NCBI GenBank assembly: GCA_024280115.1
Contig: JAJRQT010000149.1
Location: 21,613 to 85,612, forward strand
Length of the DNA: 64,000 nt
DNA from: Bacteroidota bacterium
Lineage (GTDB): Bacteria > Bacteroidota > Bacteroidia > Cytophagales > Cyclobacteriaceae
Direction of reading: 5' to 3'
In this document: piece by piece, positions 9,276 to 19,697 of the stretch
How the letters are laid out: every line of letters begins with the position of its first letter
Numbering within the stretch: position 1 is the first letter of the stretch
Made by a program: the position numbers and the translations under genes
Notes under the pieces: model-generated
What the model was told of the DNA's origin: nothing
Database searches by the model: none
The model's input: the letters and a program-made list of their open reading frames with translations, nothing else

Positions 9276-9731
9276 CTATTCCTTATTTTTGTTTAGAAGA
9301 GATTCAATCACCTGATCTGATATTCTGAAATCAGTTAACTTGAGTTTCTCTATCAATGGCCGAATCTTACTTATTAATCCAATAGATTTTGCTTTATTTA
9401 TCACACCAAGTGTGCCTGTGAAAGTCAATCCTAGCCTTTTTGCAAGTTTTCTAGCTCTCAAATCATCGAGAATTAATAGAGAATTCTTATGATTTATGGC
9501 AAGTGCTATTGCGGATGCTTCTCCCAAATCAACTTGCGTCTCAATAACTTTTTGATATTTTTTATCTTCAGTTGACTCAACATTTATCCAATCTGGTAGA
9601 GGTTTACCGTATTCTTCAAAAATCTCAATTGTAGTATAAATACTATTATAAACTCCTTTTAATAAATCCAATTGATTAATTTTATCAAGGATAATCAAGA
9701 CACTTGCATCTGCAATTACATATCTAGGCAT
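9276..9731 (-). CDS. PIN-domain (DUF3368-type) putative toxin nuclease
   Basis: The ATG at 9731 gives 151 residues; a slightly longer TTG start is less likely. The PIN acidic residues are visible as VIADASVLI near the N-terminus, DLGEASAIALA in the middle and LILDDLRARKLAKRLGL later, followed by TGTLGVINKAKSIG, which is typical of DUF3368 proteins. These are metal-dependent RNase-like proteins, usually toxins. The upstream UPF0175 gene overlaps its start by 8 bases, the common antitoxin-toxin order. The toxin role is family-based inference. Confidence 0.85.
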   Translation of the reverse strand: MPRYVIADASVLIILDKINQLDLLKGVYNSIYTTIEIFEEYGKPLPDWINVESTEDKKYQKVIETQVDLGEASAIALAINHKNSLLILDDLRARKLAKRLGLTFTGTLGVINKAKSIGLISKIRPLIEKLKLTDFRISDQVIESLLNKNKE

Positions 9732-9951
9732 TTGCAATATCTGATTCTAAGTCATCCACTGAATCACTAAAAACGGATACTCCATATTTACCTAATAACT
9801 CAATAAAGGTTCTTTTCGATATCCCTGCCAAATCAGCAGCTTGTCCAGAAGAAAGAGTACCATCCTCATATAGTTTTGAGGCTATTATCATTGCAAGCTC
9901 ATTATCACCCTTATCAACGGAATCCGGTATCTTTAAACATAAAGTCCTCAT
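9724..9951 (-). CDS. UPF0175-family small protein, putative antitoxin
   Basis: A 75-residue protein with the UPF0175 pattern: an N-terminal strand, then ELAMIIASKLYEDGTLSSGQAADLAGISKRTFIELLGKYGV. The latter is a helix-turn-helix-like segment. UPF0175 proteins are regularly paired with DUF3368 PIN proteins, as here (8-base overlap). It probably neutralises the nuclease and may bind its own promoter region around 9952-10100. No operator was recognised there. Confidence 0.85.
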   Translation of the reverse strand: MRTLCLKIPDSVDKGDNELAMIIASKLYEDGTLSSGQAADLAGISKRTFIELLGKYGVSVFSDSVDDLESDIANA

Positions 9952-10215
9952 ACTTTTATCTTTTAAACAAAGTTAAGATTTTTCTCCATATAAGAAATCA
10001 TTCAACTTACCTTAGTCCCGCAGCTTCCAACTAACTCTCCAATTTCAGTATGCATACATCAAATTTTCCCATCTGCTTTTAGAAAACATAAACGAGGCAA
10101 ATCGATGGCTAAGCAATTATGATGATAAATTTAAATACGGCAAAGTCCAGTTGGTCAATTTTGTCTAAAGTTCTCAGAACCTGCGACAGACCATTTCTCA
10201 GGTTAGGAAAATATG

Positions 10216-13200
10216 TTATTCCTTTTGTTTTGATAAATATTCCTGATATTCTCCTGTTCCCACCTCACGCGTATTGTACTTTTCCTGATACGAATTATGC
10301 TTATTATCTGTTGGATAATTTTTATTTTTCTCATACGGATATTGGCTCATGCCATGGAAAGGTAATGGCGGTACAGTTTGTCCTAATGCCGTGTTCAAAT
10401 CACCGTCTTTTACCCATCCGACACTGTAAATCAGGAAGTCGCGTTTCCATCCTTCTCGGAGTTTAGGCAGTTTTGTGGCATCAAAGCTGATTGTAGTCTC
10501 ATCTCCTGCATTGGCGATGATGTACATGTCGTCCGCTTCCTGCAGCAATTCAGTCACATCTCCATATCTTGTATATGTCCCTTTCAGGTCACGCCATTTC
10601 TGGCCTGTGGATACTTTGCTATAATCAAACCAATGAGGTCCATATCTTCCACCTTTCCTGGATTTTGCCGAAAATCCCCGGTAATGATAATCCGCCGATG
10701 CAGGAACCATCTTTGTCATTTCAATGCTGATATCCTCATCCTTTGAGAAAAAGATATAATCCCAATAAATCTCCATGTTGGTCCTGATTTTCATCTTCCG
10801 GTCTTTGGACAAGAATTTATCTGAAAGATCGACAATAATAGTCTTGTTCTTTCCACTTGGGAAACCAATGTTTGCAATCACTTCTTCCCAATCCCCATTT
10901 TCATTGATCACTTCCAGGGAAGGGCGTTTGATCTTTAAGAAATCAGATTGAGACAGCGCCACATTGATGCTGGCGTCTGTCGGGAAAATCCAACCATTCA
11001 GGAACAGGTGAAGGTTTTTAGTGTCCTGAACATCTCCCAAATCCATGATCAGGTCTTTCATCTCAGTGATGCCCTGGTACTTTTCCCGTTTGAAGTTAGA
11101 GATGTATATATGATCTTTTTTGTTGATAAATTCTTTCAAATTTTTTCCCTTTCCATCAACTACAGTGACGGGAGTTTGATGATTATTCACCTTATAAACT
11201 TTTAATTCAGGATACGGAGGAGCGGTAAATTTCTCATCGACATATATCTCTGCCTCTGCGGGATGATCCACGGCAATCAGCTTGATCTCATCTGCATAGA
11301 TGGTCTCCCAAAGCTCTTCGGTCATCTGTATGGAATATTTGCCATTTTTTTCCTGAAGCAGCTCTCCCGGGATTTTCAGGTATTCTTCGGAAGCGTTGGC
11401 AAATGCATAAGCCTTTTTACCTCCCATAATACCCAATGGCATGCCAAGGGCACTGCGCCACATCATGTCTTTTACAAACACATATTCTGTCCCATTCCAG
11501 GTGTAGAGGAACGGGCAGCTGCCTTTAAGCTCCTGGGTTTCAATCAAATCCTGGTCGCTACCAGGTGAGAAAATATTTTGAGGCACCCCATTGGTCCAGA
11601 GAATTCGGACAACATCTGCCTTTTCACGCTGACCAAGACCAAAGTGTGTTCCCGGTTCAGTGATCATTTTCATCTGATACAGATCGCCGGCTCGTACTTC
11701 TACCTTAGCGCCAATTCCAAAATAGTTATTCTTCCCGCTTCCAGTTCTCAATCCTACCAATTGAATCTTTAAATGATGATTGGCATTTCCCCCATCATTT
11801 CTAAGCAATTTTATGCCACCATCCAATTCAACCAGAAAAATATCCAAATCACCGTCCTGGTTATAGTCTGCCAATTCAATTTGCCTTCCATTTGTGATAT
11901 TTTCTGGCAACAGATATGATGCATCAGAAAATCCATCGCCGTCATTATGCAATAGAAAAATTCCTTTTTTCCCAGGATCTGCCGGTTGACCAGCGATTAA
12001 AATATCGGAAAATCCATCGTTGTCAAAATCAAAAATAGCGGCGTCGTAGCAAATTAATCCTTCAATTGCCTGGTTGATGAATTCAGTGTAATTGGAATTC
12101 TCAAATGTTCCATCTCCTTTATTGTGAAATAATTTAATTCCTTCCTTACGGGAAATAATAAGTACATCGGGATGGCCATCATTGTCATAATCTGATACCT
12201 CGACACCTTCACTTCCTTTTTCGAAAACTAATCCACTTTCCGTTGTTTGATCAATGAATTTACCCTGTCGCGAATTAGAATAAATTTCACATGGGCCATC
12301 CACATTCGCAAAAATAAGATCGATATCTCCGTCACTGTCGAAATCCCCAAAGGCGAGATCTCGTGTATTATATGATTTACCGGATGTTTCCAAAGGTTCT
12401 TTAAAATCAGAAAAAGTGCCATCTCCATTATTCCTGAAAAATGAGTTTTTAGCTTTTCCGGCAATGATTAAATCCAGGTCCCCTTCATGATCTAAATCAA
12501 AAAAAAGCGACTTATAGCCTATTCCGCTAAGCTTTGACCCTGCTGTCACATCTGTAAATACTCCTTTGCTCACATTGCTGTAAAGAATATTTGAGGTGCT
12601 GTTACAAATATAAAGATCGAGGAAACCATCATTATCATAGTCGATAAATCTGGCTGACTGGTCACGACCAGAATGAATGATTCCGGCACTTTCAGCGATG
12701 TCTTTATATCTTCCAAAATCACTTATTAATAATAGATGAAATGTATTGTCGCTCTTTGAATACCCTGAAAAATAGAGGTCATGATCCCCATCCCCATCCA
12801 TATCGCCAACTGCTATATTAGAAATGTAGCTTGCATCTGGGACCAATTTTCCAGGACCAATTAAATCGAGACCTGCTCCAACGGTCGCATCCGTAAATTT
12901 CATAATATCCAGAATCGATTCTCCTTCCTGTAATCCCATTGAAGATTGATTCATAGAAATAATTGGTAAACCTACCGACGCGGTTTGTCCGCCTTTCAAT
13001 TCATGGATTCCTGCCTGATATTCCTGTGTCAGTTTTAAAAAATTGTGGAAAATAAGAATCGGCGTGAGCGCTTCTTTTGGTTTCTTATTTTGAAGTTCTC
13101 CAATTGCTTTTGAAAAATATTCCTGAGCTTCCGCTGGAAATTCAGGATAAATTTGTTGTGCTTCTTCCAGATTTTTCAATGCTTCATCTCCCTTTCCATT

Positions 13201-13797
13201 TCGAATAAGTGCTTCAACAAGGTAGAGTCTGGCGACAACATTGCCTGGGGAATTTTCAACTATTTTACGCATATAATTTTCCCATTGTGCAATGGACCGG
13301 GCATCTTTCGATCCTTCATATTTTTCAGCGATACTATATAAGGTCTTTACATGATCAGGTGCTATTTCTTCATTCTTTTTTAGCTCTTCCAGTGATGATT
13401 CCTGATCATTTTTTAGTTCATATACTTTTGCCAGATTCAATCGAATGTCCGGATCATCCGGAGCGAGTCCAACCGCTTTTAACAAATTTTTCTCAGCATC
13501 TTCATTCTTGCCCAGTCTTAAGTAAACAACTCCAAGATTGGCATATCCTGAAGCATCTTCCGGCGATAACTCAATTAATTTTTTAAATTGTATTTCAGCA
13601 TCTTCAAGTTTATTTTCTTCCAGGTATGCCAGGCCCAACGACTTTGCGGATAGTATTTCTGATAAAGTTTGTCTGTTATTATCATTGTCAATTTTCACTG
13701 AATCTGTAGAACGCTCTTCAGATCTTTTCCCATTATTACAGGAAAAAAATGATGTACCCAATGTGATGAAAAGCGTGAAAGCTAAGAGAATCTTCAT
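10216..13797 (-). CDS. Giant exported TPR + FG-GAP (VCBS-like) + ASPIC/UnbV lipoprotein
   Basis: The protein has 1193 residues. The first 20 are a lipoprotein signal (ITLGTSFFSCNNG), so it is probably anchored in the outer membrane. Residues about 45-220 are TPR repeats (DASGYANLGVVYLRLGKNED). Residues about 300-690 carry many Ca-binding FG-GAP blades with DxDGDxD cores (DMDGDGDHDLY, DYDNDGFLDLY), expected to form a beta-propeller. An ASPIC/UnbV segment follows (GIGAKVEVRAG ... THFGLGQREKADVV). The C-terminal 400 residues are unassigned. It lies 105 bases downstream of a second FG-GAP giant on the same strand. The role is probably surface binding or adhesion; no enzymatic motif was seen. Confidence 0.85.
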   Translation of the reverse strand: MKILLAFTLFITLGTSFFSCNNGKRSEERSTDSVKIDNDNNRQTLSEILSAKSLGLAYLEENKLEDAEIQFKKLIELSPEDASGYANLGVVYLRLGKNEDAEKNLLKAVGLAPDDPDIRLNLAKVYELKNDQESSLEELKKNEEIAPDHVKTLYSIAEKYEGSKDARSIAQWENYMRKIVENSPGNVVARLYLVEALIRNGKGDEALKNLEEAQQIYPEFPAEAQEYFSKAIGELQNKKPKEALTPILIFHNFLKLTQEYQAGIHELKGGQTASVGLPIISMNQSSMGLQEGESILDIMKFTDATVGAGLDLIGPGKLVPDASYISNIAVGDMDGDGDHDLYFSGYSKSDNTFHLLLISDFGRYKDIAESAGIIHSGRDQSARFIDYDNDGFLDLYICNSTSNILYSNVSKGVFTDVTAGSKLSGIGYKSLFFDLDHEGDLDLIIAGKAKNSFFRNNGDGTFSDFKEPLETSGKSYNTRDLAFGDFDSDGDIDLIFANVDGPCEIYSNSRQGKFIDQTTESGLVFEKGSEGVEVSDYDNDGHPDVLIISRKEGIKLFHNKGDGTFENSNYTEFINQAIEGLICYDAAIFDFDNDGFSDILIAGQPADPGKKGIFLLHNDGDGFSDASYLLPENITNGRQIELADYNQDGDLDIFLVELDGGIKLLRNDGGNANHHLKIQLVGLRTGSGKNNYFGIGAKVEVRAGDLYQMKMITEPGTHFGLGQREKADVVRILWTNGVPQNIFSPGSDQDLIETQELKGSCPFLYTWNGTEYVFVKDMMWRSALGMPLGIMGGKKAYAFANASEEYLKIPGELLQEKNGKYSIQMTEELWETIYADEIKLIAVDHPAEAEIYVDEKFTAPPYPELKVYKVNNHQTPVTVVDGKGKNLKEFINKKDHIYISNFKREKYQGITEMKDLIMDLGDVQDTKNLHLFLNGWIFPTDASINVALSQSDFLKIKRPSLEVINENGDWEEVIANIGFPSGKNKTIIVDLSDKFLSKDRKMKIRTNMEIYWDYIFFSKDEDISIEMTKMVPASADYHYRGFSAKSRKGGRYGPHWFDYSKVSTGQKWRDLKGTYTRYGDVTELLQEADDMYIIANAGDETTISFDATKLPKLREGWKRDFLIYSVGWVKDGDLNTALGQTVPPLPFHGMSQYPYEKNKNYPTDNKHNSYQEKYNTREVGTGEYQEYLSKQKE

Positions 13798-13902
13798 AGA
13801 AAGGGTTTTTGAAAAGATATTTTAAATAATCTCACAATTTGCAGAGATGAAATTAGTGGAATTCAATGAATAAAAATCAAAATTCCAAATTTTTCATTGC
13901 CC

Positions 13903-16900
13903 TTAGTTGCCATCTGAAAAGTTTGAAAGATCATTATATCTAAAGAATTGATAGAAGTCGTTATTGCATCCGGCCACGATTACTCTGCCATTTTTATAAT
14001 TAAAAATTTTAAGCCTTTTCACATCATACGGAACCAGAAAGCCACTTTCTTTGTATTTGATAGTTGTAAAACCTCCCTGACCGTTGCCAGCCAGGAGCAA
14101 ACCTATACCGGCATCAGCTCTTACTGTTTCAGGTTCGGTACCATAAAGATTTCCTGCGATTAGAATATCCTGGTTGCCATCCTTGTTAAAATCATCGATG
14201 ATCATATCATTTATAGATGAAAACTGTGCCTCAATTGGAAGCTGATGAAATATGAATTTTCCATTTCCAAGGTTTTCAACATAAGAACTTGCAAAAGTTT
14301 TTGCTTCATAGTGCAGGGCGTTTTTAAGGTTATTCTCACCATAAATCTCATAGACATCAGCTTTGGCAAACGCACTGAAAGTATCAAATTTTTCTTCCAA
14401 AAGCGGCACTTGACGCACAGATCTGTTCCGCTCCCGAATTGGATACAATTTTTCACCCTGGTACTGGGCTAACACAAGATCGCTGGCACCATTATTATCA
14501 AAATCATAGTAAAATACATGAAAAGGCTTTTCTTCCGTAGCCTTATATTCATAGTTCAATCCGAGGTTTCCAAGTACGAAATCCTGGTCGCCATCTTTAT
14601 CCATATCCGCGGCCTCAATGCCAAACCACCAACCTGTAGTATTTTCAAAGCCAAGGTCAACCGTTACATTATTAAAACTTTTTCCATCATTTTTTAAAAT
14701 TGTCAAGGGCATCCACTCACCAACGAGAGCCAAATCGAGTAAGCCATCATTATTGTAATCGACCCAGGTTGCATCATTTACCATACCGATTTTCATCAGA
14801 TCTTTGGCTATTTTATTCGTCACATCTTCAAATTTTCCTCCATCATTTCTCAAAATTGTACTTTTAGCAGGCGTCGGATATTGCCAGGGCGTATGCCTGC
14901 CCGCGATAAAAAGATCAATATCTCCATCCTGATCATAATCTGCGGGTATAACTGCAGCCCCACTGGCTGTTAATTTTGGCAAACCGTTATCTGATTTGGA
15001 AAAATTGCCTTCGCCGTCATTCAAATATAATCTGTCCTGGTATGCGGGTGCGCCAGCTCTGTATTCATTTCCTCCGCTTACGACATAGAGGTCAAGGTCT
15101 CCATCGGAGTCCGCATCGAAGAAAAGTGCATCAATATCTTCCGACTTTTTATCTATTGATAATTCAGAAAAAGGTAAAATTCCAAAAGAGCCATCTGACT
15201 TTTGGTTAAAGAGTCTTCCCTGAATTCCTGCCGAACCTCCCATAAAAATATCTTCAAGTCCATCGCCATTTATATCACCAATAGCAAAGCAAGGGCCTCT
15301 GTCAGAAAATTTATGTGGGAGCATTATCTGTTTTTCAAAATCGTCAAACTTATTTTCATTGTGCTTTATCACCAGTCCAATTTGTTCCGTTGCATTAATG
15401 AGAAAAGGTTTTCCGGGTGGGATTTCTTCCTTATGCTGAAAACTCGCATCGCTGTATTTTACTTCAATAATCCGATTGGCTTTTTGATTTTTCAAAATGT
15501 TTCTTTTCCCATCTGGCCACTCAACAATTACCTTATCGACCTTGTTTTTAGCGCCAAGGCCGAAATGTGCAATATGTTCGCTTGTAGAATACATCCCCCT
15601 TACGCTGGCGATTTCAAAATACTGTTTTACCCCATCTGCCTCAATCCAGACCTTGGCGTTCAATGTAGTTTTTCCCGGCTGATCAGCAATTGGGATTATT
15701 CTTAAAAAATGATTATCCGGTTGTCTATCAGCATTATTCTGATAAATGAATGCGTAGTCATTTATATTATTAATGACCAAATCCAGGTCTCCATCATTGT
15801 CGAGGTCACCATAGGCAGAACCATTAGAAAATGATTTCTCTTCCAATCCCCATTCGTTGCTTACTTTCTCAAAACTATAATCGCCATTATTTTTAAATAA
15901 ATAGTTTTGCAATTTCTCAGATGGAGAAATATTCATGGCCTCTTCGATATCAACCAAATCCCAAATGGAGACTCCTTCCGGGTTGGGATTTTTTTTGAGA
16001 TACTCGTGTACTTTGGTTTCCAGGTATTTCGGAAAAATTCTGGCAGCATCGTTGTCACGAATATCTCTCATCAATCCATTTACTATATTTATGTCTTTCA
16101 GGCCATCATTGTCAAAATCCGCCATGAGGACTGACCAGCTCCAATCAGTCGCTCCGATTTTTCCAAGCTGAGCTATATCGCTGAATAAACCATCGCCATT
16201 GTTCAGATGGAGCATATTAAACATGTATTGATGATGGCCTTTCTCTTTTACAACTTTCATGAAAGCCTTTTTTGGCATCCCGCTCATGTTGCTTTTTCTG
16301 CGAATATTATCTTCAGCAACCATGTCCAATACAAAAAGATCCATCCATCCATCGTTGTTGATGTCTGCAGCATCCACGCCCATGCTGCTGAATGAGATGT
16401 GCCTTGTCATCTCAAATGTTTTGTCGGTGAATGTGCCGTCACCATTATTTATATAAAAGAAATCTCTTACCCAATAGTCATTTGCAATATAAATATCCGT
16501 CCATCCGTCATTATTCAAATCAACAGCTGATGCACTGTTTGGAAAGCATGGCACAAGCATTCCTGATTTCTTGGTAATATCAACGAATTTCTCTCCCTGG
16601 TTTTCCATCAACCTGGGGCTGTATTCTTCAAGAAGTAACTCTGTTTTATAATATTTGGAATAGTCGCCGGGATTTGGAGGTTGATTCAGCAAAAAAATAT
16701 CGAGATCTCCATCTTTGTCAAAATCAATAAATGTGGCGTGCCTGGTACGCTCACTGTTATCTAATCCATAGCTTTTTGACCTTTCCGAAAAGGTATTATC
16801 TCCATTATTAATATAGAGTTTATTTCTCCGCAATTCCCGGTCATCATCATACAATTCCCTTGTCACATATATATCCTGGAAACCATCACCGTTTATATCT

Positions 16901-17259
16901 CCAAAAAGTATACCTGAAGACCAACCCCCGTTGTCGGTAATTCCAGCTTTTTCAGTGATGTCTTCAAAAACCATATTGCCCTTATTCAAGTACAATTTAT
17001 CGCCCACTAAATTCCCTGCGAAATAAATATCCTGTAAACCATCATTGTTGATGTCTCCAATACCAACTCCTCCTCCTCCGTAATAATTGGAATAAATCAT
17101 AATATTGGCTTTCTTGGTGTCCTTCAGCTCATTGTTAAAATAGATATTGGTTTGCTCTGGATTCAATTTTGTGAAGAGTTTTGTATTATCCTGAGCACTC
17201 GTAATTTCCGGAATAAATGCTCCGATAGCCCATATGAAAAACACCATTAAATATCTCAT
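13903..17259 (-). CDS. Giant exported FG-GAP/VCBS-repeat protein with ASPIC/UnbV domain
   Basis: The protein has 1118 residues with an N-terminal signal peptide (MVFFIWAIGAFIPEITSAQ). It contains two FG-GAP propeller regions (roughly 60-500 and 650-1050) with repeated NNDGLQDIY, DFDKDGDLDIF and DADSDGDLDLY cores. Between them is a UnbV-like segment (HIAHFGLGAKNKVDKVIVEW). It has no TPR domain and no recognisable catalytic site. Such proteins are abundant in Cytophagales, often near polysaccharide-use genes; a glycoside-hydrolase-like gene lies on the opposite strand 240 bases away. A surface-exposed, calcium-stabilised binding role is inferred. Confidence 0.85.
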   Translation of the reverse strand: MRYLMVFFIWAIGAFIPEITSAQDNTKLFTKLNPEQTNIYFNNELKDTKKANIMIYSNYYGGGGVGIGDINNDGLQDIYFAGNLVGDKLYLNKGNMVFEDITEKAGITDNGGWSSGILFGDINGDGFQDIYVTRELYDDDRELRRNKLYINNGDNTFSERSKSYGLDNSERTRHATFIDFDKDGDLDIFLLNQPPNPGDYSKYYKTELLLEEYSPRLMENQGEKFVDITKKSGMLVPCFPNSASAVDLNNDGWTDIYIANDYWVRDFFYINNGDGTFTDKTFEMTRHISFSSMGVDAADINNDGWMDLFVLDMVAEDNIRRKSNMSGMPKKAFMKVVKEKGHHQYMFNMLHLNNGDGLFSDIAQLGKIGATDWSWSVLMADFDNDGLKDINIVNGLMRDIRDNDAARIFPKYLETKVHEYLKKNPNPEGVSIWDLVDIEEAMNISPSEKLQNYLFKNNGDYSFEKVSNEWGLEEKSFSNGSAYGDLDNDGDLDLVINNINDYAFIYQNNADRQPDNHFLRIIPIADQPGKTTLNAKVWIEADGVKQYFEIASVRGMYSTSEHIAHFGLGAKNKVDKVIVEWPDGKRNILKNQKANRIIEVKYSDASFQHKEEIPPGKPFLINATEQIGLVIKHNENKFDDFEKQIMLPHKFSDRGPCFAIGDINGDGLEDIFMGGSAGIQGRLFNQKSDGSFGILPFSELSIDKKSEDIDALFFDADSDGDLDLYVVSGGNEYRAGAPAYQDRLYLNDGEGNFSKSDNGLPKLTASGAAVIPADYDQDGDIDLFIAGRHTPWQYPTPAKSTILRNDGGKFEDVTNKIAKDLMKIGMVNDATWVDYNNDGLLDLALVGEWMPLTILKNDGKSFNNVTVDLGFENTTGWWFGIEAADMDKDGDQDFVLGNLGLNYEYKATEEKPFHVFYYDFDNNGASDLVLAQYQGEKLYPIRERNRSVRQVPLLEEKFDTFSAFAKADVYEIYGENNLKNALHYEAKTFASSYVENLGNGKFIFHQLPIEAQFSSINDMIIDDFNKDGNQDILIAGNLYGTEPETVRADAGIGLLLAGNGQGGFTTIKYKESGFLVPYDVKRLKIFNYKNGRVIVAGCNNDFYQFFRYNDLSNFSDGN

Positions 17260-17499
17260 GAGTATAATTATCTAACTCCCCGGTTTAGTCTCCTTAAAAA
17301 ATGAATTTACCAATTTGAGAAAATTCCATTTGTCAAGGCTTTTATCTTTTGAAGTCAAGTTTAAACATCGCGAATAATATTGCAAATTATTTTCCGCTTT
17401 AATCTGCATTTTTGCAGTTTTAACTTTAATATGGATTTGGAGGCAAACCAATCGTTGGCAGTTCGGATGAAGGGGAAAAGGTATAATCAGTAATAAGCT

Positions 17500-19179
17500 A
17501 TGAGAAATCAGATATTTTATAAAAAGTATTCAAAATGGATATTCTACATCGGTCTTTTTTGTCTTTTTTTCAGCAATATCGCCAATGGGCAAAAACCATT
17601 AAAACGGGAATTCAGAGGAGTCTGGATTGCTTCTGTGGCAAATATTGACTGGCCTTCCGGGCCGGATATTTCCGCAGAAAAGCAAAGAGAAGAATTCAGA
17701 ACCATTCTCAATCAACACCGAAAAAATGGGATTAACGTAGTTATTGTGCAGGTACGCCCGAGTGCGGATGCTTTTTACAGATCTGAATTGGAGCCATGGT
17801 CTGAATGGTTGACTGGTGAAAAGGGAAAAACTCCAATGCCGGAATATGATCCGCTGACATTTATGGTAGAAGAAGCGCACGAAAGATGCATGGAGTTTCA
17901 CGCATGGTTGAATCCTTACCGCGCAATTTTCGATGCAAAGAAATTTTATAATGACCCCACTCATATCCATTTGGATACTCTAAAAACTTTAATTGATGAT
18001 CTGCTCATCAATGACTCATCCAATACTTCTGGTCAATTATCAAAAAAAGATCATCACAATCTGCTTCAGCTCCTTGAAGTTGATACCAGCTTATTAATTT
18101 ATAAACATCCCAACTGGTTTCTTCAGTATGGGAATAAGATCTATTTCGATCCCGGGATTCCCGCTGTTCAGGCTCACATTGCGAATGTTGTAAAAGATAT
18201 TGTACGTAGATATGATGTGGATGCCATTCACATGGATGATTACTTTTATCCTTATAGAATAGCCGGTATTGAATTTCCAGACAGCGCATCTTTCAGGAAA
18301 TATGGTTCTAATTACACTGAAAACCAAAAAGATTTCTGGAGAAGAGACAATGTGAATGCTATTGTGAAGATGTTGAGCCAAACAATAAAAGCTGAAAAAC
18401 CTTTCGTGAAATTTGGAATAAGTCCTTTTGGTGTTTGGCGCAATGCTTCTGTCGATCCTGCCGGTTCGGCAACCAAGGCTGGTCAAACCAATTACGATGA
18501 CCTTTTTGCTGATGTATTGAAATGGCAAAAGGAAAAATGGATTGATTATGTAATCCCTCAAATCTACTGGTACCGTGGATTTGATCTGGCTGATTATGAG
18601 GTTTTAGCCAGGTGGTGGAATGAGCATCACTATGGAGTTCAGGTATATATCGGGCAGGGCTTGTACAGAGTTGATGGAAATTCTAAAACAGAAGCGTGGA
18701 GAAATCCAATGGAAATACCCGAGCAAATTGATTTGAACCGGTCATTGCCAAATATCCAGGGGAGCTGTTTTTTCAGTTCAAAATCATTGATTAACAATCC
18801 GCTGGGGGTTTCGGATATTTTGAGAGATAATTACTATCAATTTCCCGCACTGATTCCGGAGATGAGTTGGCTGGCAATACCAGAACCTTTGAAGCCTGAG
18901 ATACAGCAAATAAAAAACCTAAGTTCAGGATTGTTGATTGAATGGGAAAACAATGACAGAGCTGAATATTATGTGATTTACAGGTTTAAAGGAAAGCGTG
19001 TGGGAGACACAGGAGACGCCTCGAATATCATTTCTATTCAAAGGAAGACTTCTGCTTTTTTTGAGGACAAAAATATAAAACGTGCCAGGAAATTTACGTA
19101 CGTCATAAGTGCACTCGACAGACTATACAATGAATCAGTGCTGAGTGCCCCGGTAACGGTGAAGTGGAAAAGAAGATAG
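17500..19179 (+). CDS. Glycoside hydrolase-like protein (GHL10/DUF187, YddW-type), exported
   Basis: The 559-residue protein has a signal peptide ending near residue 30 (FFSNIANGQ). The family opening KREFRGVWIASVANIDWPS follows, then conserved parts NVVIVQVRPSADAFY, HAWLNPYRA, DVDAIHMDDYFYPY and DYVIPQIYWYRGF. Together these form a TIM-barrel glycosidase-like domain to about residue 440. The last 100 residues look like a fibronectin type III module (WENNDRAEYYVIYRFKG). Family members are thought to act on peptidoglycan or polysaccharide outside the cytoplasm. The substrate is not known here. Confidence 0.88.
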   Translation: MRNQIFYKKYSKWIFYIGLFCLFFSNIANGQKPLKREFRGVWIASVANIDWPSGPDISAEKQREEFRTILNQHRKNGINVVIVQVRPSADAFYRSELEPWSEWLTGEKGKTPMPEYDPLTFMVEEAHERCMEFHAWLNPYRAIFDAKKFYNDPTHIHLDTLKTLIDDLLINDSSNTSGQLSKKDHHNLLQLLEVDTSLLIYKHPNWFLQYGNKIYFDPGIPAVQAHIANVVKDIVRRYDVDAIHMDDYFYPYRIAGIEFPDSASFRKYGSNYTENQKDFWRRDNVNAIVKMLSQTIKAEKPFVKFGISPFGVWRNASVDPAGSATKAGQTNYDDLFADVLKWQKEKWIDYVIPQIYWYRGFDLADYEVLARWWNEHHYGVQVYIGQGLYRVDGNSKTEAWRNPMEIPEQIDLNRSLPNIQGSCFFSSKSLINNPLGVSDILRDNYYQFPALIPEMSWLAIPEPLKPEIQQIKNLSSGLLIEWENNDRAEYYVIYRFKGKRVGDTGDASNIISIQRKTSAFFEDKNIKRARKFTYVISALDRLYNESVLSAPVTVKWKRR

Positions 19180-19241
19180 CTATTTTTGAAATTTTAATTT
19201 GCTAAATTCCTGACTTATGAACAATCAATAAATCCATGAGT

Positions 19242-19694
19242 TTAGGTGGGTTTTCCGAAAAAATGAAAGTACTCTACCATTATATAAGTAATAGCCGTAA
19301 ACATGGGGCTTAATAAAAAATTTTTAAGAATAGAACCAAGGCTGAAGAATGAAGGCGACTTGAACCATAAAGCATCCAAAGCGAAAAATAAACCACTAAG
19401 AAAACTTATTAAAAGATAGAAAAAACCAATAGTTTTTACTTTTTCAGAGGAGTTGAATAAGGTGACAAAAAGCGCAATGTTTCCAAGGAAGAATAATGTC
19501 CAATAGACAAGGATGGACTTAATATTTGCCACAGAACTCACTGTAACTTGAACTTCCTCATCTCCAATCCAGGTGGGTTGAATGTTAATTATAGCTGGAT
19601 CACCTGAGAAATTTGGATTCAGAACATAGGTGTATCTCCAATATGAAAGTACAAGAATAAAAATCAGTGGTAATACAAAAGTATATTTCTTCAA
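19242..19694 (-). CDS. Exosortase-associated small membrane protein
   Basis: A 150-residue protein with four hydrophobic segments. The first is FVLPLIFILVLSYWRY, followed by an extracytoplasmic loop (NPNFSGDPAIINIQPTWIGDEEVQ) and three more helices. The reading frame opens right after the exosortase stop, and the only starts are ATT or TTG (TTG at 19694). That suggests it is translated by coupling to the exosortase gene. Exosortase genes of Bacteroidota are commonly followed by such a small membrane partner (XrtF- or XrtX-associated). The assignment rests on position and topology. Confidence 0.7.
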   Translation of the reverse strand: MKKYTFVLPLIFILVLSYWRYTYVLNPNFSGDPAIINIQPTWIGDEEVQVTVSSVANIKSILVYWTLFFLGNIALFVTLFNSSEKVKTIGFFYLLISFLSGLFFALDALWFKSPSFFSLGSILKNFLLSPMFTAITYIMVEYFHFFGKPT

Positions 19695-19697
19695 AAT

